NCBI RefSeq assembly: GCF_028826155.1
Contig: NZ_JAQGPN010000005.1
Coordinates: 1-64,000 of the forward strand
Source: Mesorhizobium shangrilense
GTDB taxonomy: Bacteria > Pseudomonadota > Alphaproteobacteria > Rhizobiales > Rhizobiaceae
Length of the DNA: 64,000 bases
Direction of reading: 5' to 3'
In this document: positions 16,974 through 24,986 of the stretch, piece after piece
How the letters are laid out: the number at the start of each line of letters is the position of its first letter
Position numbering within the stretch: position 1 is the first letter of the stretch
Made by a program: the position numbers and the translations under genes
The notes under the pieces: generated by a model
The model's database searches: none
The model's input: only the letters and a program-made list of their open reading frames with translations
What the model was told of the DNA's origin: nothing

Positions 16974-19034
16974 ATGACAAAAACCGTAGCAGGTATTGTC
17001 AGAGGCGTCTGGTCAAGCAACGAGTGGCGGTATTACATAGAAGCGCTGAATTATTACGACGAGGTCGTCTACATAAACCCTCGACTCGTAACGTATAACC
17101 TGGATCGCAGCGCACGCTCAGTCAGTATCGTTCATAATGGCAATTCATTGAATGATCTGTCTATGCTCTATACATTCGGCTACGCCCAAGAGACACTGTT
17201 ACTGGCGAAGTTCTTGCAGTTCGTTGGCTGCCCGACATCCGATCCCTATCACCTGATCAGCCGTGATGGCCTTGGCAAGGTGAATGATCTCGCATCGTTC
17301 GTGCAATCCGGTTTCGGAACGACAGCCCACGTCTTGCCGTCAATTGAAGCTGCCACAACGTATTTCCAGCAGCTTGGCGCCGATTCATATCCTCTTCTTC
17401 TGAAGCCGGTCGCTGGCAATAAAGGACGAGGCATAAAACGCGTGGAAAACGTGCAGGAAGCACTTGCGGCCTGCAAAACCCACTTCACGCGAAGCAAAGA
17501 TGTATTGCTTCTCGAAAAGTACATGAACTACCGGAACGAATATCGTGTCTACGTTGTCGACGGAAATCCCATCGCAGCCTACGAGAGACGAAAGCAAGAG
17601 GGTAGCGTAGTCAGCAACCTGCACCAGGGCGGGTCTGTGGTCGCCATAGATGACGGGCTGAAGTCGGAGCTGCTAACGACCGTTTGGCCCGGTTTAGCCA
17701 AAAAACTGAAACACGGCGTATATGGGGTCGATCTTGCCGTCACTGATACCAGTAGCGTCCACGTCATTGAAGTAAACCGCACGCCGGGCTTCTCCGGTCT
17801 GGACCGGCTGGGCTTGGTCAACTTTCCCCGACGCGTTCATGCCGTGATCAGCCGGCGGTCCCGGAAACCCGAACCGGCTCCGGTGGCTGAGCCTGGATAT
17901 GAAAGCGTCATCACCATCCTGGGCGACATCAATCCGGGCGACAGCTACTGGGAGCGAGCTGACGTCAAAAAACGCCAACGCAGTTCAAAGCGAAAGAGCG
18001 CTGAAGCCACCGCCGCGAAGTTCCGCAGCATATTGGAATCCTCAGACTACACCGTCGGCAATCTTGAAGTGAGCCTGACTGATCGGCGTGACTCGTCCCT
18101 CACCGGCATCAAGCCTTACCTGGACCGCGCCTCTGCTGAAGGAACAATACGACTCCTGCATGATCTCGGTATAAAGTCGGTATCGCTGGGAAACAACCAT
18201 ACGATGGACTTCGGCGAAGCCGGGTTGATGGACACCATCCAGGCGTTGAAAGCCGGCGGCATCGGCTTCTTTGGAGCGGGTGAGACGCGTGATGCGGCAA
18301 CCGCTGTCGTTCACCACCATGTCACAGTCGGAAACTTGGCACTCCACCTCATTTTTGCCGGGGGCTTCGAATCCAGACGAAACCATCAGCAATGGGGCTA
18401 TTATGCGGGACCCGCGACTGCTGGCGTGAATATGTGGTCGAAGGCCTCCGCCAGAGAACAATTATGCGCGCTCCGCAAAGAATACCCTGACGCGTTCATC
18501 ATTGCGTTCCCGCATTGGGGCAGCAACTACGAATATGCCTCGGAGCGCCAGCAGAGCCTGGCTAGGGTGTTTTGCGATTGTGGTGCCGATCTGGTGATCG
18601 GTCACGGATCGCACATGATGCAACAAATCACTCGCTATGGGCACAAATGGATAGTGTATGGGATCGGGAACTTTGTCTTCAATTCGCCCGGTCGCTTTGC
18701 CGGATATGAGGTCTTGCCCTTTGGACTCATCGCACGTCTGACACTGCAACTGAAGAATGAGCGGTTGGCGCCGAAGCTCTATCTCTATCCGATACAGAGT
18801 GACAACAGAGTCACCTCATACCAGCCGAATTTCGTGTCCGCACAGGACTTCGAGCGGGTGGCGAAGTTCTACATGCCCTCCAATGAAGAGGGCGGCGCGA
18901 TTGCCTCGACAGTTCAGAGCGGAAAAGACAACTGGGGCTATTATTTATCGCTGGCCTTGTCGCTGCCGGGCACGGCTGATCGGTCAAGGCATGCAGCCTC
19001 TTTCGCATCAAGTGGTCAGGCTCGAGCGGGGTAG
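16974..19034 (+). CDS. ATP-grasp ligase fused to a CapA-like (poly-gamma-glutamate synthesis) domain
   Basis: Fusion protein of 686 aa. Residues about 75-290 form a RimK-like ATP-grasp ligase: nucleotide-binding YPLLLKPVAGNKGRGIKRV (139-157), LLLEKYMNYRNEYRVYVVDG (178-197) and Mg-binding HVIEVNRTPGFSGLD (263-277). Residues about 310-640 match the CapA/PgsA metallophosphoesterase-like family: ILGDINPGD (315-323), SLGNNHTMDFGEAG (404-417), FPHWGSNYEY (512-521), LVIGHGSHMMQ (540-550) and YGIGNFVFN (562-570). Such a protein could ligate amino acids and also act on or help release the product. There is no signal peptide, which is odd because most CapA proteins are membrane anchored. GAGAGGG precedes the ATG at 16974. 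It is followed 12 bases later by a serine-hydrolase gene, so the pair is an operon. Confidence 0.87.
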   Translation: MTKTVAGIVRGVWSSNEWRYYIEALNYYDEVVYINPRLVTYNLDRSARSVSIVHNGNSLNDLSMLYTFGYAQETLLLAKFLQFVGCPTSDPYHLISRDGLGKVNDLASFVQSGFGTTAHVLPSIEAATTYFQQLGADSYPLLLKPVAGNKGRGIKRVENVQEALAACKTHFTRSKDVLLLEKYMNYRNEYRVYVVDGNPIAAYERRKQEGSVVSNLHQGGSVVAIDDGLKSELLTTVWPGLAKKLKHGVYGVDLAVTDTSSVHVIEVNRTPGFSGLDRLGLVNFPRRVHAVISRRSRKPEPAPVAEPGYESVITILGDINPGDSYWERADVKKRQRSSKRKSAEATAAKFRSILESSDYTVGNLEVSLTDRRDSSLTGIKPYLDRASAEGTIRLLHDLGIKSVSLGNNHTMDFGEAGLMDTIQALKAGGIGFFGAGETRDAATAVVHHHVTVGNLALHLIFAGGFESRRNHQQWGYYAGPATAGVNMWSKASAREQLCALRKEYPDAFIIAFPHWGSNYEYASERQQSLARVFCDCGADLVIGHGSHMMQQITRYGHKWIVYGIGNFVFNSPGRFAGYEVLPFGLIARLTLQLKNERLAPKLYLYPIQSDNRVTSYQPNFVSAQDFERVAKFYMPSNEEGGAIASTVQSGKDNWGYYLSLALSLPGTADRSRHAASFASSGQARAG

Positions 19035-19046
19035 GAGGATGAAGAG

Positions 19047-20204
19047 ATGCGACGACTGGTTCTACCTGCGTCCGTTATCCTCGCTCTCGCCGTGTCGCTC
19101 GGTGCGATCCTCCTGATCTCTCAGCATAGCGCCGAATCACGAAGCGCTCCTCCAGTCTATGAGTTCGCGGATATTGAGCGCTACGATGCGCGCCACGAGT
19201 ATTCTCCGAGTCCTCGGTGGGAGCGCCTGCTCTCCGCCGACAAGGCTGGATGGTCGCTCGAGAAACTCGATGCGGTAAAGGCCTATGCTGAGGCTTCAGG
19301 GACCGACGCGCTGCTGGTCATATTCAATGGTCTGGTTGTCCTGGACTACGGCAGATACGCGGAGAGATTTGATTTGCACTCGGTCCGAAAGAGCCTGATG
19401 AGCGTAGCTTATGGACTCTACGCCGACATGGGTATTGTGGACCTCTCCAAAACGCTGAGCGAACTCGGCATAGATGATGCAGGAGGGCTTACCGAGGTCG
19501 AGAAAAGCGCGACGGTTGCGGATCTTTTGACGTCAATGTCCGGAGTTTTCCATACAGCAGCTTACGAAACCAGGGGAATGAAAGAGCGGCGCCCGGACAG
19601 GGGAGCCTATATGCCCGGCGAGTATTGGTTTTACAATAACTGGGACTTCAATGCCTTGGTGACCATATTCAATAAAGCGGGCGGGCAGGATTTCTTCGAC
19701 GTATTTGCCACCCGAATAGCCGCTCCATTAGGGATGGAGCAGTTCCGCTTGCAGGACACACGCTATTACCGCGAGGCGGACAAGTCCAAACATCCGGCAT
19801 ACCTTTTCAGAATGAGTGCTCTTGATCTGGCGCGCGTCGGGTTGCTGTACCTGAGAAAGGGCAAATTCGGTGATCAACAGCTTGTTTCGGAAGATTGGGT
19901 GGAGCGAAGCACGTCGGTCAAACATGCGTGGAAGCAGAACCAACCATCGGCTGGTTACGGCTATTTGTGGCAGGTGACGAAGGATGGCTTCTATGCAGCT
20001 GGTCGAGGAGGGCAGCGACTCTATGTAGTCCCAAAACGTGGTCTCGTTATCGTGCACCTTGCGGACACGTCCGGCGGACAGAAGGTCAAGAACAGCAATG
20101 TCAAGCGGCTGTATAGAATGATACTTAACGCTCAAGAGACGAGAACCGACGTCGATCCGATGACTGGCATTGAGCCCGACGAGGATGGTGACGGTCAGGA
20201 CTGA
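19047..20204 (+). CDS. Beta-lactamase-fold serine hydrolase (class C / esterase family), exported
   Basis: Predicted periplasmic or membrane-tethered hydrolase of 385 aa. An N-terminal hydrophobic segment (about residues 4-24) acts as signal or anchor. The SxxK nucleophile motif is SVRK (112-115), the YxN motif is YNN (196-198), and AGRGGQ near the C-terminus stands for the K/H-TG loop. These fit the AmpC/EstB/6-aminohexanoate-hydrolase superfamily, whose members hydrolyse esters, amides or peptides rather than necessarily beta-lactams. The tail is acidic (ETRTDVDP...EPDEDGDGQD) and of unknown role. The gene starts 12 bases after the ATP-grasp-CapA gene and is probably co-transcribed. I infer a trimming or immunity role on the ligase product outside the cytoplasm, but there is no direct proof. 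Confidence 0.83.
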   Translation: MRRLVLPASVILALAVSLGAILLISQHSAESRSAPPVYEFADIERYDARHEYSPSPRWERLLSADKAGWSLEKLDAVKAYAEASGTDALLVIFNGLVVLDYGRYAERFDLHSVRKSLMSVAYGLYADMGIVDLSKTLSELGIDDAGGLTEVEKSATVADLLTSMSGVFHTAAYETRGMKERRPDRGAYMPGEYWFYNNWDFNALVTIFNKAGGQDFFDVFATRIAAPLGMEQFRLQDTRYYREADKSKHPAYLFRMSALDLARVGLLYLRKGKFGDQQLVSEDWVERSTSVKHAWKQNQPSAGYGYLWQVTKDGFYAAGRGGQRLYVVPKRGLVIVHLADTSGGQKVKNSNVKRLYRMILNAQETRTDVDPMTGIEPDEDGDGQD

Positions 20205-20456
20205 TCCGACAACTGGACAGAGGCAGCACGGTGGAAGTCCGCAGCGAGCGCTTGTGACGTGTCAGCTTGCGGGCTGGATCCATATCACCCCAAGCGTGCT
20301 CGATCGGCCGGTGGAAAGAGCCCTAGGGGCGACAGGCTCCGAGACCCGAGTCCCTAAGTTCGGCGCCAGGACCCTCATTGGTGTCGCTGTCATCGCAGGC
20401 ATCAAGACCATTGGATCCAGGACGGATCATCATCTCCCAGCGAAATACACTGTTCG

Positions 20457-20912
20457 CTACCTGGCTACCCTCTCTTTCTTCCTTCTCCCCGTGCTGGCTC
20501 CCTGGGGCTGTCTGATCAAATGGGCAACGTCGCCGGATCCATCAAGCTCTTGCCGAGCGTACTCCAGCACCTCCATGCGAGATCCCTCTTCTATCAGCTT
20601 AAGTTCTTCAGCTATCACATCCGATTTTGTCAGCGGCCACTTGGCGAGGGAGGCGGCGCGCACGAAGCCGTAAGCGGACGGCATACGCACCATCAGCCAC
20701 CCCAGGTTCATCAATTCCGTGGTGAACCCCTTCACGAAGCTCGCGCCGCCAATTCGCCGTCCGGTCAGGCGCCTGAATGTCCTGTATGACATTCTGATAC
20801 GGTTTCGTGGCCGTCCGACTTTGCTCGTGGTGCGTTCCAGGGCCAAAGCAACGAGCTTTGCGGCATCGAGTACCGACACACCAAGCGCGTCACCGGGCGA
20901 CATAGAAGCCAT
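20457..20912 (-). CDS. Small protein of unknown function in the CphA-like operon
   Basis: 151-aa basic protein I do not recognise. The gene follows the cyanophycin-synthetase-like gene by 18 bases on the same strand and has a strong ribosome binding site (GAGGAG upstream of the ATG at 20912), so it is very likely real. The N-terminal 40 residues look helical (SVLDAAKLVALALERTTSKVG); the middle is rich in Arg, Gly and aromatic residues (SYRTFRRLTGRRIGGASF, WLMVRMPSAYGFVRAA) and could be a winged-helix-like or nucleic-acid-binding fold. The C-terminus is very basic (GRRKKERVAR). No signal peptide or membrane helix is evident. Function may be tied to the neighbouring ligase. Confidence 0.7.
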   Translation of the reverse strand: MASMSPGDALGVSVLDAAKLVALALERTTSKVGRPRNRIRMSYRTFRRLTGRRIGGASFVKGFTTELMNLGWLMVRMPSAYGFVRAASLAKWPLTKSDVIAEELKLIEEGSRMEVLEYARQELDGSGDVAHLIRQPQGASTGRRKKERVAR

Positions 20913-20930
20913 GACATCCTCTCCTCTATC

Positions 20931-23108
20931 TCAGTGGGCTGACAACTGCACCCCGCTCTCGACCCCTTGATTTGAGGGGCTCGACGAGGACAAGATCTCC
21001 TCGTCGAACCAACCATCGCTGTTTGCCAAATACGACATTGCCATTGCATGCATGGCGGCCCTGACTTGCGGTGCACGCAACTGGGACATTGATGGGAACG
21101 GCTCCGCCGCCAGCTCACCGGATCCCGACATCAGTGCCATCTCGGCTCCGGAGCCATCAGCGCGCCATCTGATCGACAGGACCAAGCCGCCCTTGTGCAA
21201 ATGCTGCTGCAAGTCAGCGTCGAGATCGGTTTCGATAGTGATCAAGATCAATCTTGCCCGCGGCAGTGTCGACAGCGCACCACGAGACCCATCATCTTCC
21301 TTGTCCACGATGAAATAGCCACGATTTGCGTGTAGTAACATTCTCCGAGCGAGCTCGCCGAGCATTTTGCCATTGTCGACGTCCGACGGCGTCATCGAGA
21401 CTGCATGGCAAGCACCCAGGCCAAGACCGTTCGCCCAGACTCTTTCCGGAGAGGCCGCGTAAACCAGAGCTTCCAGGGCCGGGTCTCTCGCCAGCATTCG
21501 GGGCGTTATTCTCTGCCCAGATTCCTGGGGCACGCTGTTGATGTAAGCGCCTCTCTTCGACAACAGACCAACCCTTCGGCCTTCCGCCTGGAACCGGTGC
21601 TCAATCGCCGTAGCCACCACATTGGTGTGCCGGTCGCCAACAACGAGAACGGTGGCGACATTGGATGAGCCCGGATTGTGGTACAAATTGGCCAAGACTA
21701 TTTCGCTTACATCTCTTGACGTCCCCGCTCGCGGCCAAAGATGAAATTCAACCCCTGGTCGTGCATTCACCTCGATGACAGTACACCCGACCTCTCTGTG
21801 AGATCTCGCAATGTCGGGCATGACAAGGTCCACCCCGGCGATACTGAGCCCAACGACACTGGCGATGCGCTCGCACAGCTGCTTGTTATCTGGATGAACG
21901 GAGCTTGTGACGTCGACCGGGACGCCCCCGCGGGCGAGGTGACCAGTAGGTCGGAGGACCACCGGCTGCCCGGGAATTGGGACAGACTCCAGTGTCAGAC
22001 GTCGCAAGGACAGTTCTCGTAGCAGTTCGTCGTCAATCTCCAGACGAGACAGCCGACTACCATCCCTGTCGGGCTCTCGATTCAAATCATCAATCAAGTG
22101 GCGTATCGTTTTTTCACCGTCGCCGGTGACTTGGGGTCGGCAACACATGACTGCTGCGACGACATGAAAATCAACGACCGTCACTCTGTATTCAGGGCCG
22201 GCGATGAACTGCTCTACCAAAACCGCATACCGCTCCGAGCGCGCTATGTCGAATGCAGCTTCAACAGCACGACGCCCCCGCAGGTGAACCGAAACTCCTC
22301 GGCCCTGATTTCCCTTAGCTGGTTTCACCACCACGGTCTTGCCCAGTTGTTTGGCGGCCGCGACCGCATCGGACTTGGTACGAACGGCAATTTGGCGGGG
22401 TACCGGCATGCCTGCCTGCGCCAAAAGTCTATTGCCCAGCCTTTTGTCCAGGGCCACCTTCGCAGACACAAACGATGTCGAACCCGAGATCGTGGAGAAA
22501 AGCTGCTTCTGGTGCTTTCCCTGGCCAAAGCGTAGGTGGTTGCGGCTCACAAACTCGAACGGGATACCATGCCTCTTGGCGGCGGCCACCAGGGAAGCGG
22601 TCGAATTTGAAAGACGTCGTTTCTTTGCTCTTTCCAGATTTAGCTCCCGGAGGTGGGCGAATTTCGGTGCGGCGTTCTCGCCCCGCGCCACCTCACAGAC
22701 CGCTTCAACCACAGCCGAAGCAGCGGCGCGCGACATCTGCGGGTCGTCGGACTCCCAAACGATCTCAAGAGCGCCTTGGGACGGATCGCTCACAAGGAAC
22801 GGCAGCCCTAATGACGAATAGAAATTCATCGCCCGGCAAAGCTCAAGATCAGCGTATCGTATAGCATCGGCGATGTACTGAGGCGCAGACGCGTCCTGTG
22901 TGCACTCGGGAAACAATGCGGATAACGCCAAGCGCGCGTGGGGAGCTAAATCAGAGATCCGAGCCGTCGCCATGCGCCCAATGTTCACGGTCAATTTCAC
23001 AACCGTGTTCGGACTATACACATTGCATCCCGATAACGTCTTGAAACCGGCAACCTCAACCGTGGGAAATGCATCAGATGCGCGCGCCACGAGCCTGTTT
23101 CCCGTCAC
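20931..23108 (-). CDS. Cyanophycin synthetase-like ATP-grasp ligase with degenerate Mur-ligase domain
   Basis: 725-aa CphA-like protein. Residues about 15-160 match the CphA N-terminal domain (GFKTLSGCNVYSPNTVVKL). Residues about 205-475 form the ATP-grasp domain: VVVKPAKGNQGRGVSV (259-274), VLVEQFIAGPEYRVTVVD (296-313), VDVTSSVHPDN (398-408), IAGVDLVMPDI (423-433), VIEVNARPGVEFHL (444-457). Residues about 483-650 align with the CphA Mur-ligase-like domain, but the ATP loop GTNGKTT is replaced by GDRHTN (491-496) and the domain is shorter, so this half should not bind ATP. Real CphA is about 870 aa and uses both halves (Asp then Arg addition). One-step ligation is inferred. The GTG at 23108 is needed to include the N-terminal domain. 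It is divergent from the 23334 gene and followed by a small unknown gene. Confidence 0.87.
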   Translation of the reverse strand: MTGNRLVARASDAFPTVEVAGFKTLSGCNVYSPNTVVKLTVNIGRMATARISDLAPHARLALSALFPECTQDASAPQYIADAIRYADLELCRAMNFYSSLGLPFLVSDPSQGALEIVWESDDPQMSRAAASAVVEAVCEVARGENAAPKFAHLRELNLERAKKRRLSNSTASLVAAAKRHGIPFEFVSRNHLRFGQGKHQKQLFSTISGSTSFVSAKVALDKRLGNRLLAQAGMPVPRQIAVRTKSDAVAAAKQLGKTVVVKPAKGNQGRGVSVHLRGRRAVEAAFDIARSERYAVLVEQFIAGPEYRVTVVDFHVVAAVMCCRPQVTGDGEKTIRHLIDDLNREPDRDGSRLSRLEIDDELLRELSLRRLTLESVPIPGQPVVLRPTGHLARGGVPVDVTSSVHPDNKQLCERIASVVGLSIAGVDLVMPDIARSHREVGCTVIEVNARPGVEFHLWPRAGTSRDVSEIVLANLYHNPGSSNVATVLVVGDRHTNVVATAIEHRFQAEGRRVGLLSKRGAYINSVPQESGQRITPRMLARDPALEALVYAASPERVWANGLGLGACHAVSMTPSDVDNGKMLGELARRMLLHANRGYFIVDKEDDGSRGALSTLPRARLILITIETDLDADLQQHLHKGGLVLSIRWRADGSGAEMALMSGSGELAAEPFPSMSQLRAPQVRAAMHAMAMSYLANSDGWFDEEILSSSSPSNQGVESGVQLSAH

Positions 23109-23333
23109 TCTCCATCTGCCGTCCGATCATCTCCCGTTTCCGTAGCTTGCGCGGAGCTCGTGGCTATAATATGGTTAACGCGCCGAAAATCCTTAACAAC
23201 ACCACAAAAAGGATGAGATGTCAATCAGAAACAAAATGTGAACAAATGTGACTTGACTTGATTCATCCCAGTAATGGGGTAGTTTACTTAATAATTAGGG
23301 CGGGCTAATCGTTGTAATGGGAGGTGTAATCTC
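23109..23333. promoter_or_regulatory. AT-rich divergent promoter region of the ligase/exporter cluster
   Basis: This gap between the two divergent arms is clearly richer in A+T than its surroundings. It holds two head-to-tail AAATGTGA copies (23234-23241 and 23244-23251, one helical turn apart), then TTGACT/TTGATT (23253-23263) and TAGTTTACTTAATAAT (23280-23295), which together look like promoter elements for the rightward gene. TATAATAT near 23166-23173 may serve the leftward gene. A GGGAGGTG ribosome binding site precedes the ATG at 23334. Confidence 0.5.
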
Positions 23334-24974
23334 ATGCCCGTTTCTACAATTCAGCGCGGACGCGTAAAGAAAGCCAAGCGCGCCTTCGCTACTCGGCGGG
23401 TTGCGGCTTCGCACATGCGCACGCTTGTCACCGGGCCGATACAGCCCGCCGCAGGCGATCTTCTCCTGGCCCGCGTTGAGGAACTCGGCAACCACAGCAG
23501 AGTGGAGCTAATCAGCGGGAGAAAGGCGATTATGTTTCCCGGTGACGAGATAATACTGTGTTATGGCAACAGATATGCGCCCGACCAGTTCGAGGCTGTA
23601 GTCGGTCCCGACCTCGGGCAGTGTGACTTAGTGGCTGCGGGAGGAATTGCTGCATGTGAGCTTTCCCGACATGCTCGGATGCAACCCCCGACAAGGATTG
23701 TCCCTCTCGGCCTGATTGGCGACAAGTTCGGTCGCCGGTTGAACGTATGGGATTACAAGGTCGGCTCAGACGATCTACGCCCTTCCCTGCCGATCGTTCT
23801 CTCGCTTGGGACGTCCATGAATGCCGGAAAGACCCTGACAGCGACGTCGCTGGTCAGAGGTCTCAAGAAAGCAGGGCTGAAGGTCGCCGCGCTGAAGATC
23901 ACCGGAACTGGCTCCGGGGGCGACACCTGGATTGTCAAAGACGCCGGCGCTGATGTCGTTCTTGATTTCACCGATGCGGGGTTTGCAACCACCTATCTGG
24001 CCCCGATAGGATTGATCGAAAAGGGCGCCTTCCGCTTACTGAACCACGCGGCCGAGAACGGATGTGACGTTGCTGTTATCGAGATCGCCGACGGGCTACA
24101 GCAGAAGGAAACGTCCGAGCTAATTCTGGCTGAATCGTTTCGCAGCATGGCCCTTGGCGCGGTATTCGCTTCCTACGACGCGATGGGAGCGAAGTGTGGA
24201 GTTGATACCCTCCGCGCTGCCGGCCACAAGGTGCTTGCCATCAGTGGCAGGATCGGCCGGTCCCCCCTCGGCGTCAGGGAGGCTGAGGAAGCCACTGGCC
24301 TGCATGTCTATTCCCCATGGGAGCTCCAAGATGGCGCTCTGACCCCCATCTTGAGGGCCCGCGCTTCTGAAGAACTGACCAAATGGAAGGTCAATCCGTA
24401 TCTTCGGCGCATTGCTGAATCCTCGGATGCAGCTGTGACGATCGGCCATGATCGAGCCCGGCTCCGAATTGATATTTTGGAGAAGTTGGCGCACGAGCTG
24501 GTTGTGGCGGAACTGGGAGAAGATGCGCGCGGCGCGAGCAGGCCTGCCAGCGACAACACGGCAACATGGCATACTCCATTCGGATGCGTTTTTTTCGCCC
24601 TGCCTGAATTGCCAGCGCGCCGCTCGAATCCTGCCTTCATGTCGGCACACGTGCCCGCAGAGTTGGTCGAAGCGGCAATGCTGGCAAAAACGCCTGGTGC
24701 TTTGAAGGCATCTCTGGGGGGGCTGGTCCAGGCACTCGGTTGCCCTCCGCTGTCAGCTCCCCAAATGTCCAGTTTCGTGAGCGAGGTCTGGTCGACGTTG
24801 GAGGCGGCGGCTGATCGCAATCAGCGCCTCTTTGAGACCGCGAACTCGAACCTGCCAAATGGTCTCGCAGACCAAGGGTTGAGCGCTCATGACGATCTGG
24901 ATGCGATGACTCTGAACTTCTCCGGAGTTTTCAACGAGGCCACCGATCAACATTCTCCCTTTGGGAGGGCGTGA
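23334..24974 (+). CDS. BioD/DUF1611-like SIMIBI P-loop protein
   Basis: 546-aa protein. The P-loop GTSMNAGKT (residues 159-167) has the spacing of dethiobiotin synthetase (GTDTEVGKT) and DUF1611 proteins, marking the SIMIBI class. It is followed by GLKVAALKITGTGSGGDTWIVKDAGADVVLDF, similar to the DUF1611 C-terminal domain, and DVAVIEIADGLQQKETSELI, a plausible Walker-B-like/switch region. Residues about 30-145 form a separate N-terminal domain rich in beta strands. The last 100 residues are unrecognised. Characterised relatives act in amino-acid metabolism (ATP-dependent carboxylate activation or D-amino-acid handling), which suits an amide-ligase cluster; the actual reaction is unknown. The ABC exporter gene follows after 12 bases, so they form one operon. 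Confidence 0.72.
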   Translation: MPVSTIQRGRVKKAKRAFATRRVAASHMRTLVTGPIQPAAGDLLLARVEELGNHSRVELISGRKAIMFPGDEIILCYGNRYAPDQFEAVVGPDLGQCDLVAAGGIAACELSRHARMQPPTRIVPLGLIGDKFGRRLNVWDYKVGSDDLRPSLPIVLSLGTSMNAGKTLTATSLVRGLKKAGLKVAALKITGTGSGGDTWIVKDAGADVVLDFTDAGFATTYLAPIGLIEKGAFRLLNHAAENGCDVAVIEIADGLQQKETSELILAESFRSMALGAVFASYDAMGAKCGVDTLRAAGHKVLAISGRIGRSPLGVREAEEATGLHVYSPWELQDGALTPILRARASEELTKWKVNPYLRRIAESSDAAVTIGHDRARLRIDILEKLAHELVVAELGEDARGASRPASDNTATWHTPFGCVFFALPELPARRSNPAFMSAHVPAELVEAAMLAKTPGALKASLGGLVQALGCPPLSAPQMSSFVSEVWSTLEAAADRNQRLFETANSNLPNGLADQGLSAHDDLDAMTLNFSGVFNEATDQHSPFGRA

Positions 24975-24986
24975 GAGAGCTAGTCG

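Noticed and set aside
19047..20204. Calling the serine hydrolase a true beta-lactamase
   Set aside because: SxxK and YxN are shared by esterases, amidases and D,D-peptidases of this fold; context gives no link to antibiotic resistance.
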